DNA from: Campylobacter concisus
GTDB lineage: Bacteria; Campylobacterota; Campylobacteria; Campylobacterales; Campylobacteraceae
Direction of reading: 5' to 3'
Assembly (NCBI RefSeq): GCF_002913225.1
Contig: NZ_PPAW01000023.1
Span: 1-64,000, forward strand
DNA length: 64,000 nt
A model generated the notes under the pieces. It saw only the letters and a list, made by a program, of their open reading frames with translations. It made no database searches and had not been told where the DNA came from. This document shows, one piece after another, positions 17,918 to 26,419 of this stretch (position 1 is the first letter of the stretch; each line of letters begins with the position of its first letter). Position numbers and translations under genes: made by a program.

Positions 17918-18139
17918 TTATTCTCCTATCAAATTTTTAATATCGATATTTAGCCCTTCAGAAATTTTAAATAATGTCAGATAACTAGGATTTCTTTTGC
18001 TTCTTTCTACTAGACTTATATATGTCCTATCTAGACCACATTTATATGCTAGTGTTTCTTGGGTTAAATTTAGTTCCATTCTTCTAAATTTTATTTTTTT
18101 TGCTAGATTGTTGAGTAATTGTATTTCTTTATCATTCAT
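17918..18139 (-). CDS. XRE-family controller (C) protein of the restriction-modification system
   Basis: A 73-residue helix-turn-helix protein with one XRE-type domain covering almost its whole length (KIKFRRMELNLTQETLAYKC, then GLDRTYISLVERSKRNPSYLTL). This matches the size and layout of controller proteins that time endonuclease expression after a system enters a new cell. It ends 4 bases before the endonuclease start, so the two form an operon. I chose ATG 18139 over TTG 18157. A TAATAT box ends 7 bases before this ATG, so the mRNA could be leaderless, as known for several C genes. Confidence 0.82.
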   Translation of the reverse strand: MNDKEIQLLNNLAKKIKFRRMELNLTQETLAYKCGLDRTYISLVERSKRNPSYLTLFKISEGLNIDIKNLIGE

Positions 18140-18178
18140 AAAAGTTATATTATTCAATATATAAAGTTTTTATCAACG

Positions 18179-18245
18179 GACAATAGTCTGCAATTATTTG
18201 GCAAAATAAGACTAAAATATACTCTGTAACTATTGAATATATAGT
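18179..18245. promoter_or_regulatory. candidate operator region of the controller gene
   Basis: Several dyads cluster 40-106 bases upstream of the controller gene: GACAATAGTC (18179-18188), TAGTCT (18184-18189) with AGACTA (18209-18214), and ACTATTGAATATATAGT (18229-18245). C-protein operators are typically GACT/AGTC dyads in this position. The assignment is an inference. The rest of 18158-18430 is AT-rich with no supported gene. Confidence 0.35.
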
Positions 18246-18430
18246 ATTTTAGCACTATGGTCTTGTTTGCATAAAATAAAATATGATTATGTGTATAATA
18301 CAAAATTAAAAAAAGCTTGATCTTAATATAAAAATATATATTTGGAATAATGGTTTTTAAAAGTATCTTTCTATTGTATTTTTTTGAATTATCTTTGGTT
18401 GCCTTAGAACTTTACACCTTTAATTTTTTT

Positions 18431-18883
18431 TCACAACCCATCAAATTCTTTTTTTAGTTCGTCCCTTAGCTCTTCGGCTCTATCTTCGCCGTTTTTGAAA
18501 TTTGCCTTTACAAAGCCATCGATCTCGTCTAAAATTTCAACAAGTTCGCTCTCCCAGTTTGCATTTTCTTGTTTTAAAAGCGCCTCTAGCTTATCTCTTG
18601 TCTGCTCGAGCTGATCTAGTGCTTTGTCCTTGTCGCTAGCCTCATTTAGCGCATCTTCAAAGAGTATGTCTTGCCTTAGAGCATTTATCTTTTTTAAGAT
18701 AATGTTGCAAAATTTAGGGTATTTCTCAGCGTTGCTTAAATTTTCTAAAACCTCTTGTGCAGCCTTTTGATAGGCAGGCACCGCCCCCTCATCGTCAAGC
18801 TTTTTGGTTAGTTTTTGTATCTGAAAATATAAAATAAGCGCTGCAAAAAACGCAAGCAGCAAATAGATCGTTACGCTATTCAT
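18431..18883 (-). CDS. hypothetical protein with N-terminal membrane anchor and coiled coil
   Basis: A 150-residue protein of unknown function. Residues 3-20 (SVTIYLLLAFFAALILYF) form one transmembrane helix. The rest is acidic, charged helix (TKKLDDEG..., EQTRDKLEALLKQENANWESELVEILDEID) that probably forms a coiled coil. It overlaps the preceding RarD gene by 8 bases and is the last gene of that operon. Its base composition matches host genes, so the AT-rich island ends before it. No family recognised. Confidence 0.75.
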   Translation of the reverse strand: MNSVTIYLLLAFFAALILYFQIQKLTKKLDDEGAVPAYQKAAQEVLENLSNAEKYPKFCNIILKKINALRQDILFEDALNEASDKDKALDQLEQTRDKLEALLKQENANWESELVEILDEIDGFVKANFKNGEDRAEELRDELKKEFDGL

Positions 18884-19706
18884 TTTTACTCCTTTTTCTA
18901 AATTTATCCACGCTAATTATCGCTAAAGCCAGCCAGATCATACAAAATGAGACGACTTTGTAGCCATCTAAAATTTCGCCATAAATGAAGACCGCGCAAA
19001 GGATCGCGATGGTTGGTGAGATGTATTGCAAGTAGCCGATAGTCGTTAAATTTATCCTTGTCGTAGCTGCGTTAAATGCGACAAGTGGCACGATAGTTAC
19101 GATGCTTGAAGCGATCATTAAAAGCGAGTCTTTGTTTAGTCCAAAGTGGCTTTGCGAGTGAAAAACCAGCCATAAAACGTAGCCAAGCGCAAATGGAAAC
19201 ATAAAAAATGTTTCGATAAAAAGCCCATTAAATGCGCTAATCTTCGCCATCTTTCTAACCATCGCGTAAAATCCAAATGAAAGTGGCAAGATGATAGAGA
19301 CAAGTGGCAGACCGCCTTTTGCATAAATTTGCACGCAGACAGCTGCGATGACGATGCAAACGGCCATAGCACCAGCTTTGCTGAGGCGCTCTTTAAAGAT
19401 GATGACACCAAGAAGCATGCTTATCAAGGGATTTATAAAATAGCCCAAACTCGTGTCTAAAATTTTGCCGCTACCCACCGCATAGACATAAACGCCCCAG
19501 TTTATGGTGATAAAAATACCACTTAAAAATAGAGCCTTTAGCGAGCGGATATCTTTAAGAAGCGCAAAAATTTCGCCCATTTTGCCATTAATGCAAAGCA
19601 CTGCTGCCATCAAGAAAAATGACCATATGATCCTGTGGGCTAAAATTTCATAAGCATCGACATCTTTACTAAATAGGTTGAAATAAACCGCCAAAAACCC
19701 CCACAT
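18876..19706 (-). CDS. rarD: EamA/RarD-type transporter with a disrupted 5' end
   Basis: A 276-residue drug/metabolite-superfamily membrane protein. GVYVYAVGSGKILDTSLGYFINPLISMLLGV is the RarD-type signature, with about ten hydrophobic segments in all. The first ATG (19706) falls inside the first transmembrane helix (MWGFLAVYF), whereas the frame continues upstream as ESQKGVILALSAFF with no start codon. An ATG at 19750, overlapping the stop of the previous gene as ATGA, would join this frame if the A-run at 19737-19741 had one more base. Either the protein is shortened, a frameshift exists, or an unusual start is used. Substrate unknown. Confidence 0.8.
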   Translation of the reverse strand: MWGFLAVYFNLFSKDVDAYEILAHRIIWSFFLMAAVLCINGKMGEIFALLKDIRSLKALFLSGIFITINWGVYVYAVGSGKILDTSLGYFINPLISMLLGVIIFKERLSKAGAMAVCIVIAAVCVQIYAKGGLPLVSIILPLSFGFYAMVRKMAKISAFNGLFIETFFMFPFALGYVLWLVFHSQSHFGLNKDSLLMIASSIVTIVPLVAFNAATTRINLTTIGYLQYISPTIAILCAVFIYGEILDGYKVVSFCMIWLALAIISVDKFRKRSKNE

Positions 19707-19746
19707 AAAAAAGGCGCTAAGCGCGAGAATAACGCCTTTTTGGCTC

Positions 19747-20634
19747 TCATTTAGTCTTGGTATTTTTGTCGCCTTTTATAGAATTTATACTATCTATCAT
19801 CAAAAGCGTGACAGAGATGGCTAGGCAGATCATCAAAAAGTATGAGCTTTTCTCCAGTCTCTCGCCGATGGCAAATGAGACAAAAAGCATCATTATAGGC
19901 TCAAAATATGTAAGCAAACCTAGTACATTTATCGGCACGAGCGTGCTTGAGAGGATCTGGGCGATGAGGGCTATGCCGCTGATAGCACCAAGCAAAATGA
20001 GCAGATAGTAGATGTTTGGATTTTGGCTCATTACGTAGTCCATATCGGCTGTGAGCGCAAAATAAAATGAGAATAAAAACATAAAAATTATCTCGATAAC
20101 AAAGCTTGAGAAATTTGCAAGGTTGTAGTACTTTCTAATGGTAAAATAGACTGGATAAAGGCAAAAAACTACAGCGCTCTCCCACGAGATGCCGCCACTT
20201 ATAACTGCTGTGCTAAAGACGCCAATGGCAGCGAAAAAGATCGATGCTAGCTTTGTTTTTGAGAGGTGCTCTTTGAAAAATATCCGTCCAAAAAGGACCA
20301 TGACTATTGGCATGATGAGGTAGCCTATCGAGACTTTTAGCGCTGCGCCGTTACTTGGAGCCCAGAGATAGAGCCACATCTGAAATGAGACGATGAGCGA
20401 GGTAGCAAGCAAAACTAGTAAAATTTTAGGTTTTAGCTTTATTTTTAGAAGTAAAAATTTGAAATTTCGCTGCTGTTTTAACAAAAAAATGGCGGCGATG
20501 ACAAAAGGCATGGCAAAGATCATGCGGTATCCAATAAGAGCTTGCGTGCTGATGGGGTTCATGAGCACTGACATGTAGTAGATGCAGTTAAATAAAACTG
20601 AGGCTAAAAGCGAATAAAATATGCCTTTTATCAT
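19747..20634 (-). CDS. EamA/RarD-type inner-membrane transporter
   Basis: A 295-residue polytopic protein of the EamA (drug/metabolite transporter) family with about ten hydrophobic helices in two related halves. RarD-like features include WAPSNGAALKVSIGYLIMPIVMVLFGRIFFKE (about 90-121) and a closing charged tail. It is related to the next gene downstream, suggesting an old tandem duplication. Its stop overlaps an ATG (19750) that probably was, or is, the start of that gene. The transported compound cannot be told from sequence. Confidence 0.85.
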   Translation of the reverse strand: MIKGIFYSLLASVLFNCIYYMSVLMNPISTQALIGYRMIFAMPFVIAAIFLLKQQRNFKFLLLKIKLKPKILLVLLATSLIVSFQMWLYLWAPSNGAALKVSIGYLIMPIVMVLFGRIFFKEHLSKTKLASIFFAAIGVFSTAVISGGISWESAVVFCLYPVYFTIRKYYNLANFSSFVIEIIFMFLFSFYFALTADMDYVMSQNPNIYYLLILLGAISGIALIAQILSSTLVPINVLGLLTYFEPIMMLFVSFAIGERLEKSSYFLMICLAISVTLLMIDSINSIKGDKNTKTK

Positions 20635-20736
20635 GAAAAAAATCTTCTCTTTTTCTGGGTAAATTTAAAGTAGCGATTGTATGCAAAATATCTTTAATAA
20701 CCCATTAATGGCTTTTATTTTTTAAGTTTTGCGTGA

Positions 20737-20742
20737 TATAAT
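20737..20742 (+). promoter_or_regulatory. -10 box of the DAHP synthase promoter
   Basis: GCGTGATATAATCAGCGC contains a perfect TATAAT with a TG element just before it, 34 bases ahead of the coding start and in an AT-rich gap. Confidence 0.6.
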
Positions 20743-20776
20743 CAGCGCTAAATTAAGGTAAAAGATAGGAAAATTT

Positions 20777-22117
20777 ATGACTTGGGACAGAGATAGCTGG
20801 AGAGAATTTAACATCTTGCAACAACCAACTTATCCAAATTTAAAAGAGCTAAAAGAGGCTGAAGAAAAGCTAAAAGCACTTCCGCCTTTGGTATTTGCTG
20901 GCGAGGCTAGAAGTCTTAAAAATGAGCTTGCAAAAGTTTGCAACGGCGAGGCCTTTTTGCTTCAAGGTGGCGACTGTGCTGAGAGCTTTACAAATTTTAG
21001 CGCAAACAACATCAGGGATATGTTTAAGGTTTTGCTTCAAATGGCGATAGTTTTAACCTTTGGCGGTGGCTGTCCAGTGGTCAAAGTAGGCCGCGTAGCA
21101 GGGCAGTTTGCAAAGCCTAGAAGTAGCGACTATGAAGAGGTAAATGGCGTTAAGTTGCCAAGCTATAGAGGTGACATCATAAATGGCTTTGAATTTGACG
21201 AAAAGGCTAGAGTTGCCGACCCAAAACGTATGATAGAGGCCTACTATCAAAGCGCATCGACGATGAACCTACTTAGAGCCTTTTCAAGAGGCGGTTTGGC
21301 TGACCTTCATCAGGTGCATAAGTGGAATTTAGGCTTTGTTAAAAAGCCAGAGATCGGCGAGAAATACGCAAAACTAGCTGACGATCTAACAAAAACTCTA
21401 TCTTTCATGGCAGCTTGCGGTATCACCTCGGCAAACACTCCAGCGATAAATCAAACAGCAGTCTATACATCTCACGAGGCGCTACTTTTGCCTTATGAAG
21501 AGGCACTAACTAGGGTTGATAGCCTTAGTGGCGAGTGGTACGACTGCTCGGCTCACATGCTTTGGATAGGCGAGAGAACGCGCGGCATAAACGACGCACA
21601 CGTACATTTTTTAAGTGGTGTTAAAAATCCTATCGGCGTAAAGATCGGACCAAGCGCAAAAGCTGAAGACGTCGTCGCACTCGCAAATAAGCTAAATCCA
21701 GAAAATGAAGCTGGCAGACTAAATGTGATAATCAGAATGGGCGCTGATAAGATCGGTGAAAATTTACCAAAAATTTTAAGAGAGCTAAAGCGTGAGGGGT
21801 TAAATATCGTTTATAGCATCGATCCGATGCATGGCAACACCGTTAAGACCTCAAATAACTATAAAACTCGTGAATTTAGTAAAATTTTAAGCGAGGTTAG
21901 AAGCTTTTTTGAAATTCACAAAGCTGAGGGCACAAGAGCAGGTGGCGTGCATCTTGAGATGACTGGCAAAGATGTGACAGAGTGCACTGGTGGCGCGCTA
22001 AACATCACTGAAAGCTCGCTAAAAGAGAGATATGAGACGCAGTGCGATCCAAGACTAAATGCTGATCAGGCTTTAGAGCTTGCATTTTTGATGGCTGATC
22101 TAGTTAAAAAAGCTTAA
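20777..22117 (+). CDS. class II 3-deoxy-7-phosphoheptulonate (DAHP) synthase
   Basis: DAHP synthase condenses phosphoenolpyruvate and erythrose 4-phosphate in the first step of the shikimate pathway. The 446-residue length and the motifs are those of the plant/mycobacterial-type (class II) enzyme: [11 protein letters not shown] near residue 56, [33 protein letters not shown] and IDPMHGNT near 350. The second gene after it is 24 bases away and reads the same way. A good -10 box lies upstream. Feedback control cannot be judged from sequence. Confidence 0.95.
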   Translation: MTWDRDSWREFNILQQPTYPNLKELKEAEEKLKALPPLVFAGEARSLKNELAKVCNGEAFLLQGGDCAESFTNFSANNIRDMFKVLLQMAIVLTFGGGCPVVKVGRVAGQFAKPRSSDYEEVNGVKLPSYRGDIINGFEFDEKARVADPKRMIEAYYQSASTMNLLRAFSRGGLADLHQVHKWNLGFVKKPEIGEKYAKLADDLTKTLSFMAACGITSANTPAINQTAVYTSHEALLLPYEEALTRVDSLSGEWYDCSAHMLWIGERTRGINDAHVHFLSGVKNPIGVKIGPSAKAEDVVALANKLNPENEAGRLNVIIRMGADKIGENLPKILRELKREGLNIVYSIDPMHGNTVKTSNNYKTREFSKILSEVRSFFEIHKAEGTRAGGVHLEMTGKDVTECTGGALNITESSLKERYETQCDPRLNADQALELAFLMADLVKKA

Positions 22118-22141
22118 AATTTATAAAATTTGGAGAAAAAT

Positions 22142-23104
22142 ATGGCAAATATTTATGATCTAATAGTAGTTGGCGGCGGACCTTGTGGTATAGCTAGCGT
22201 AGTAGAGGCTAAAAGAAATGGCTTAAGTAATGTTTTGCTCCTTGAAAAGGGCGACAACCACAGCCAAACGATCAGAAAATTTTATAAAGACAATAAACGC
22301 GTAGATAAAGAGTATAAAGGGCAAGATAGCACGATCCATGGGCTAGTTTCGTTTGAAGATGGCACAAAAGAGAGCACACTTGATTATTTTGACAAGCTAC
22401 TTGACTCTGAGAATATCGAGGCTTTTTTTAATTCTGAGGTCGAAAGCGTAAAAAAAGAGGGCGAAGTTTTTAAAGTAACTACCTCAAAAGCTGTCTATGA
22501 AGCCAAAAACGTGATGGTCTCGATCGGCAAAATGGGACGACCAAACAAACCTGACTATAAGATCCCGCCATCACTAAATTCAGTTGTAAATTTTAACCTT
22601 GATAACTGCACAAACGGCGAAAAAGTGCTAGTTGTGGGCGGTGGCAACTCTGCGGTTGAGTACGCTATCGAGCTTTGTCAGTATAACAAAACTACGATCG
22701 CTTACAGAAAAGATAAATTTAGCCGTGTAAATGAGACAAATTTAAGCGCACTTTGGGAGCTTGAGAAGCATAATAAGATAAAAGTAAGACTAAATCACGA
22801 TATAACCGAGATCGATAATGAATCAGGCAAGGTAAGAGTGCATTATGAAAATGGCAAGATCCGTGTCTATGATAGGGTTGTCTATGCGATCGGTGGCTCA
22901 AGTCCGGTTGATTTTTTACAAAAATGTCAGATAAAAACTGATGAAAAAGGCACTCCGATAGTTGATAGCAATTACCAAAGTAGCGTGCCAGGACTATATG
23001 TGGGAGGCGACATCGTTTTAAAAAATGGTGGCTCGATAGTAGTCGGACTAAATCACGCTCATAGCGTTATCAAAGATATCTTAAAAGGCAAGGCACAAGC
23101 TTGA
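22142..23104 (+). CDS. FAD/NAD(P)-binding oxidoreductase, YpdA/thioredoxin-reductase-like
   Basis: A 320-residue cytoplasmic flavoprotein. The N-terminal FAD motif is VVGGGPCGIASVVEAKRNG and an internal NAD(P)H motif is VLVVGGGNSAVEYAIEL. YVGGDIVLKNGGSIVVGLNHAH near the end is the second FAD-contact region. The redox-active CxxC of true thioredoxin reductase is missing, so it resembles the YpdA group rather than TrxB; its physiological substrate is unknown. I chose ATG 22142 (GGAG upstream) rather than a TTG 12 bases earlier. Its stop overlaps the next gene. Confidence 0.88.
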   Translation: MANIYDLIVVGGGPCGIASVVEAKRNGLSNVLLLEKGDNHSQTIRKFYKDNKRVDKEYKGQDSTIHGLVSFEDGTKESTLDYFDKLLDSENIEAFFNSEVESVKKEGEVFKVTTSKAVYEAKNVMVSIGKMGRPNKPDYKIPPSLNSVVNFNLDNCTNGEKVLVVGGGNSAVEYAIELCQYNKTTIAYRKDKFSRVNETNLSALWELEKHNKIKVRLNHDITEIDNESGKVRVHYENGKIRVYDRVVYAIGGSSPVDFLQKCQIKTDEKGTPIVDSNYQSSVPGLYVGGDIVLKNGGSIVVGLNHAHSVIKDILKGKAQA

Positions 23105-25353
23105 TAAATAAAATCGCACTAGCTATTGTTTGTCTGATAGCTGGCTTTTCTCTCTCGTTTTTGAAATTTCAAAAAGAGGACGAGACGCCAAAAGATACTA
23201 ATCAAACGATTTACTCTATAAATTTTGATGATCTCCCTGAAGAAGAGAAGCAAAGATATGTAAGCAAAGACGATCTTTACGAGTATGGCGGTTACATCAC
23301 GCCAAAGAGCTACATGCAAAATTTTGTTGATGATAAGGATCTAAATTTATCAGACAATGTAAAAGAGCTTCAAGAGCAAGTGCGCGAGCTAAGCAAAAAA
23401 AATGAAATTTTGGCCGCTGATAATGTCGATATGAGCGAGAAAAATTTAGACTTCATAAGCAAAATTTCAGAGATGAAAAGAAATATCGAAAATGAAAAAA
23501 ACGAGATAGTAGAAAAAAATCAAAAGGCTCTTGGCGAGCTTGAGGCGCAACACTTTGAAAATATCCAAGCTTTGACAAAGCGCCTAAATGAAGCGCAAGC
23601 TGATATGATAGAGAGCTCAAAAGCTTATGAGAAAAAGATAATTGACCTTGAAAATGCGATAAATGACGCTAGAAATGGCGATGAGAGCAAACTTAAAGAT
23701 GCCAAGGCCAGCTTTAATAAATTTAAAGAGAGTTTTGAGGCAAACTACACTGCTTTAAAAGAGCAAAATAACGAGCTAAACGCGACACTTGCGCAAAAAG
23801 AAGCTCTTATAAAAGAGTATGAAAAAGCTCAAAGTGAAAAAGATAGAGGCGAGAAAAAAGAAATTTTGCTTTTAAAAGAGGAGATCGAGCGAGTTAAAAA
23901 TGATGCTAATACTCAAAAATTTAGCTACGAAAAAGAGATAAATGCGCTAAATGATGGCTTTGAGACGCAAAAGAGCGTTATGGAGGATGAGCTTTCTAAA
24001 AAGGCAAATAAGATAATTGATCTGCAGGAGGCTCTTGAGTCAAATAAGACTGCACTAAAAGATAGAATTTACGAGCTTGAAGAGATCAAGAAAAACCTAA
24101 ACTCAAAGGATCTAATGGCGCAAAGCTATAATGGCAAAAATTTAGAGCTAAATGCCTCGCTTGCGGCACTTCATAAGAGTTTTGATGATCTAAAGCAAAA
24201 GAGTTTAAAAAGCGAGCAAGAGAACAAGCTTGCAAATGAAAATATAAGCTCGCTTAAAAAAGAGCTTGAGAGGGCAAATGCTCTAAATAAAAAGCTTGAA
24301 AAGCAAAATTTAGACGCAAACTCAACTCTAAATGAGCTAAGCAAAAAGCTAAGTTTAAGCGAGGAGAGCCTTAAAAAGAGCCAAGAAGAGCTAAAAGCAC
24401 TTGATACAAAGACAACTAAATTTATAAAAACGCTATTTGATCAAAACCAGACCATCTCTTTGCAGTCACAAAAACTTGGCTCAAACGAGGGCGAGCTAAA
24501 GAATTTGAGCGCAAAGCTTGATCTAAAAGATGCGAAGATAAAAGAGCTTGAAGAAAATGTCACAAAGACAAGCCAGATGCTAATAGCCAAGCAAAACGAG
24601 CTAGAAACTCAAAAAAGAACGCTAAAGATCGATATGCAAAACTATGAAATTTTGCGCCAGCAGATAAATATGCTACAAAAAAAGATAGTTGATACCTCAA
24701 CATTTTTAACTGACAACAACAAAAGTGGCGGCAAAAATTTACTAAGCTTGCAAAATGAACTAGAAAATGCAAAGCAAAAGCTAAATGAGAGCAACAAGAC
24801 GATCGAGAGGCTAAATTCAAAGATAAGTGAGCTAAGCTCGAGCGGTCATAAAGGCGGAGCCGTAAATGCTCAGATCATCGAGCTTCAAAAAGATATAGAG
24901 CAAAATTTAAATAGGCAAGACGAGCTTGAAAATGAAAATGTAAATTTAAAAAATATCTTACAAGCTACGACCAAGCCTGAAACCCCAACAAAGCTCGTCC
25001 TCATCTCTAGCATCGAGTGTGACGATATGGACTCAAAGGACAAAGTGAGCATAATGTGCAAAAACAGAGTGAGCGAGTTTTTGCAGAGATTTAACTCAAA
25101 CTATATGTATGAGATCATCCCGATCGTGGATAAGAAAAATTTTGTCATCCCATCAAATGTCGCTCAAAATATCAAAAAAGATGACCTTGGCAAGCTAAAT
25201 AACTATGTAAATTACGGCGTTGGTAAAGAGCGTGCAAAGGCTGCGGCTGAGCTTATAAAAGAGGAATTTGGCGACTTTGCAAGGATCAGCTTTAGCTCCG
25301 AAGTGATAGTAAAAGATGTGACGCGCGGCTTTATCATCAAGGTTTATAGATGA
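23101..25353 (+). CDS. large membrane-anchored coiled-coil protein
   Basis: A 750-residue protein of unknown function. Residues 2-20 (INKIALAIVCLIAGFSLSFL) form a membrane anchor. Residues about 85-620 are almost continuous coiled coil rich in E, K, L and N. The C-terminal 120 residues form a compact domain with two cysteines (SSIECDDMDSKDKVSIMCKNR). Its NYGVGKERAKAAAELIKEEFGDFARISFS stretch is reminiscent of an OmpA-like fold, but the peptidoglycan-binding residues are not clear. A long stalk reaching across the periplasm is a plausible reading. TTG start overlaps the stop of the flavoprotein gene; the stop overlaps trmN6. Confidence 0.8.
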   Translation: MINKIALAIVCLIAGFSLSFLKFQKEDETPKDTNQTIYSINFDDLPEEEKQRYVSKDDLYEYGGYITPKSYMQNFVDDKDLNLSDNVKELQEQVRELSKKNEILAADNVDMSEKNLDFISKISEMKRNIENEKNEIVEKNQKALGELEAQHFENIQALTKRLNEAQADMIESSKAYEKKIIDLENAINDARNGDESKLKDAKASFNKFKESFEANYTALKEQNNELNATLAQKEALIKEYEKAQSEKDRGEKKEILLLKEEIERVKNDANTQKFSYEKEINALNDGFETQKSVMEDELSKKANKIIDLQEALESNKTALKDRIYELEEIKKNLNSKDLMAQSYNGKNLELNASLAALHKSFDDLKQKSLKSEQENKLANENISSLKKELERANALNKKLEKQNLDANSTLNELSKKLSLSEESLKKSQEELKALDTKTTKFIKTLFDQNQTISLQSQKLGSNEGELKNLSAKLDLKDAKIKELEENVTKTSQMLIAKQNELETQKRTLKIDMQNYEILRQQINMLQKKIVDTSTFLTDNNKSGGKNLLSLQNELENAKQKLNESNKTIERLNSKISELSSSGHKGGAVNAQIIELQKDIEQNLNRQDELENENVNLKNILQATTKPETPTKLVLISSIECDDMDSKDKVSIMCKNRVSEFLQRFNSNYMYEIIPIVDKKNFVIPSNVAQNIKKDDLGKLNNYVNYGVGKERAKAAAELIKEEFGDFARISFSSEVIVKDVTRGFIIKVYR

Positions 25354-26057
25354 TCTTAGCCCAGCTTGAAAATGGCTATCGCTACAACAGCGATACGCTC
25401 GTTCTTTATGATTTTATTTGCGCGAGCTTTGGCGAAATTTCTGGCAGAGTTTTGGACGTTGGAGCAGGGTGTGGGATACTTGGACTTTTGCTTAAGCGTG
25501 ACTTTAAAAAGATAGATCTAAGCATGCTTGATCTTTTAGAGCTAAATAGCGAAATTTCTAGCTATAACGCAAAGAACAACTACTTAGAGGCTAGAGCCAT
25601 AACGGCTGATTTTGCAAATTTTAAAGATAGTGAGAAATTTGATCTAATCATATCAAATCCGCCTTTTTATCATGACGGTGTTACAAAAAGCCAAAATGAG
25701 CACATAAAAGTTAGTAGATATGCAAGCTCACTAAATTTAAAGGATTTTATAAGAGGCTTAAGCGTAAATTTAAAGCCACATAAAAGGGCGTTTTTTTGCT
25801 ATGCGCCAGATGATCTTAGCGAGATAGCGGCATGCTTAAAAGAGTATAAACTAAATTTGGTGAGCTTAAAATTTATCCATACCAAAAAGGATAAGCCAGC
25901 AAATTTGGCTTTGCTTGAAGTGCGAAACAACTCAAACTCAAAGCTAAAAGTCCTGCCGCCTCTTGTGATGAGCGAAGATGGCTCGCACACGAAAGAGGCA
26001 AGCGAGATCTTTAAAAAAGCAGATACAAACAGCATCTCTTACAAGGAGATAGCGTGA
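25350..26057 (+). CDS. trmN6: tRNA1(Val) (adenine37-N6)-methyltransferase-like protein
   Basis: A 235-residue AdoMet-dependent methyltransferase of the YfiC/TrmN6 type, which modifies A37 of tRNA1(Val). The start LAQLENGYRYNSDTLVLYDFI is the usual substrate-side motif. Motif I is RVLDVGAGCGILGLLL (about 34-49), and LIISNPPFYHDG (about 101-112) is the catalytic NPPF motif for exocyclic amino groups. It overlaps both neighbours by 4 bases, giving a tightly coupled operon. The exact tRNA target is inferred from the family. Confidence 0.88.
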   Translation: MILAQLENGYRYNSDTLVLYDFICASFGEISGRVLDVGAGCGILGLLLKRDFKKIDLSMLDLLELNSEISSYNAKNNYLEARAITADFANFKDSEKFDLIISNPPFYHDGVTKSQNEHIKVSRYASSLNLKDFIRGLSVNLKPHKRAFFCYAPDDLSEIAACLKEYKLNLVSLKFIHTKKDKPANLALLEVRNNSNSKLKVLPPLVMSEDGSHTKEASEIFKKADTNSISYKEIA

Positions 26058-26419
26058 GGGCTGATGGTTTTAGCTATGAGTTTGATCCTAGCTTTTGCGA
26101 GAGTTGCGGAGGCAAATGCTGCACTGGCGAGAGCGGCTACATCTGGATAGATGAGGGTGAAATTTTAAAATTTTGCGCTGCTTTTGATATGCCAAAAGAT
26201 GAGTTTGAGAGCAAATTTTTAATACGTGTCGGGCTTAGACGAAGCATCAAAGAAAAGCCTTATGATGACGGTTTTGCTTGCATATTTTTTGACGAGAAAA
26301 ATAAAAACTGCTCGGTCTATGAGCTAAGACCTAAGCAGTGCAGGACATTTCCGTTTTGGGATTATTTTAAAAAAAATTTAAAGGAGCTAAGAGCAGAATG
26401 CATTGGCGTAAAATTTTAA
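26054..26419 (+). CDS. YkgJ-type cysteine-cluster protein
   Basis: A 121-residue protein of the YkgJ/UPF0153 family, thought to bind zinc or an iron-sulfur cluster through conserved cysteines; no function is established. The cysteines are CESCGGKCCTG near the N-terminus and CSVYELRPKQCRTFPFWDYF near the C-terminus. Translation starts at GTG overlapping the trmN6 stop, and the end overlaps the next gene by 22 bases. Confidence 0.85.
   Translation: MRADGFSYEFDPSFCESCGGKCCTGESGYIWIDEGEILKFCAAFDMPKDEFESKFLIRVGLRRSIKEKPYDDGFACIFFDEKNKNCSVYELRPKQCRTFPFWDYFKKNLKELRAECIGVKF

Noticed and set aside
15000..18430. Direct repeats or an integrase suggesting a phage or integrative element
   Set aside because: No matching direct repeats could be seen at the two edges, and there is no integrase, transposase or tRNA target. 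Only the restriction-modification genes are foreign-looking.
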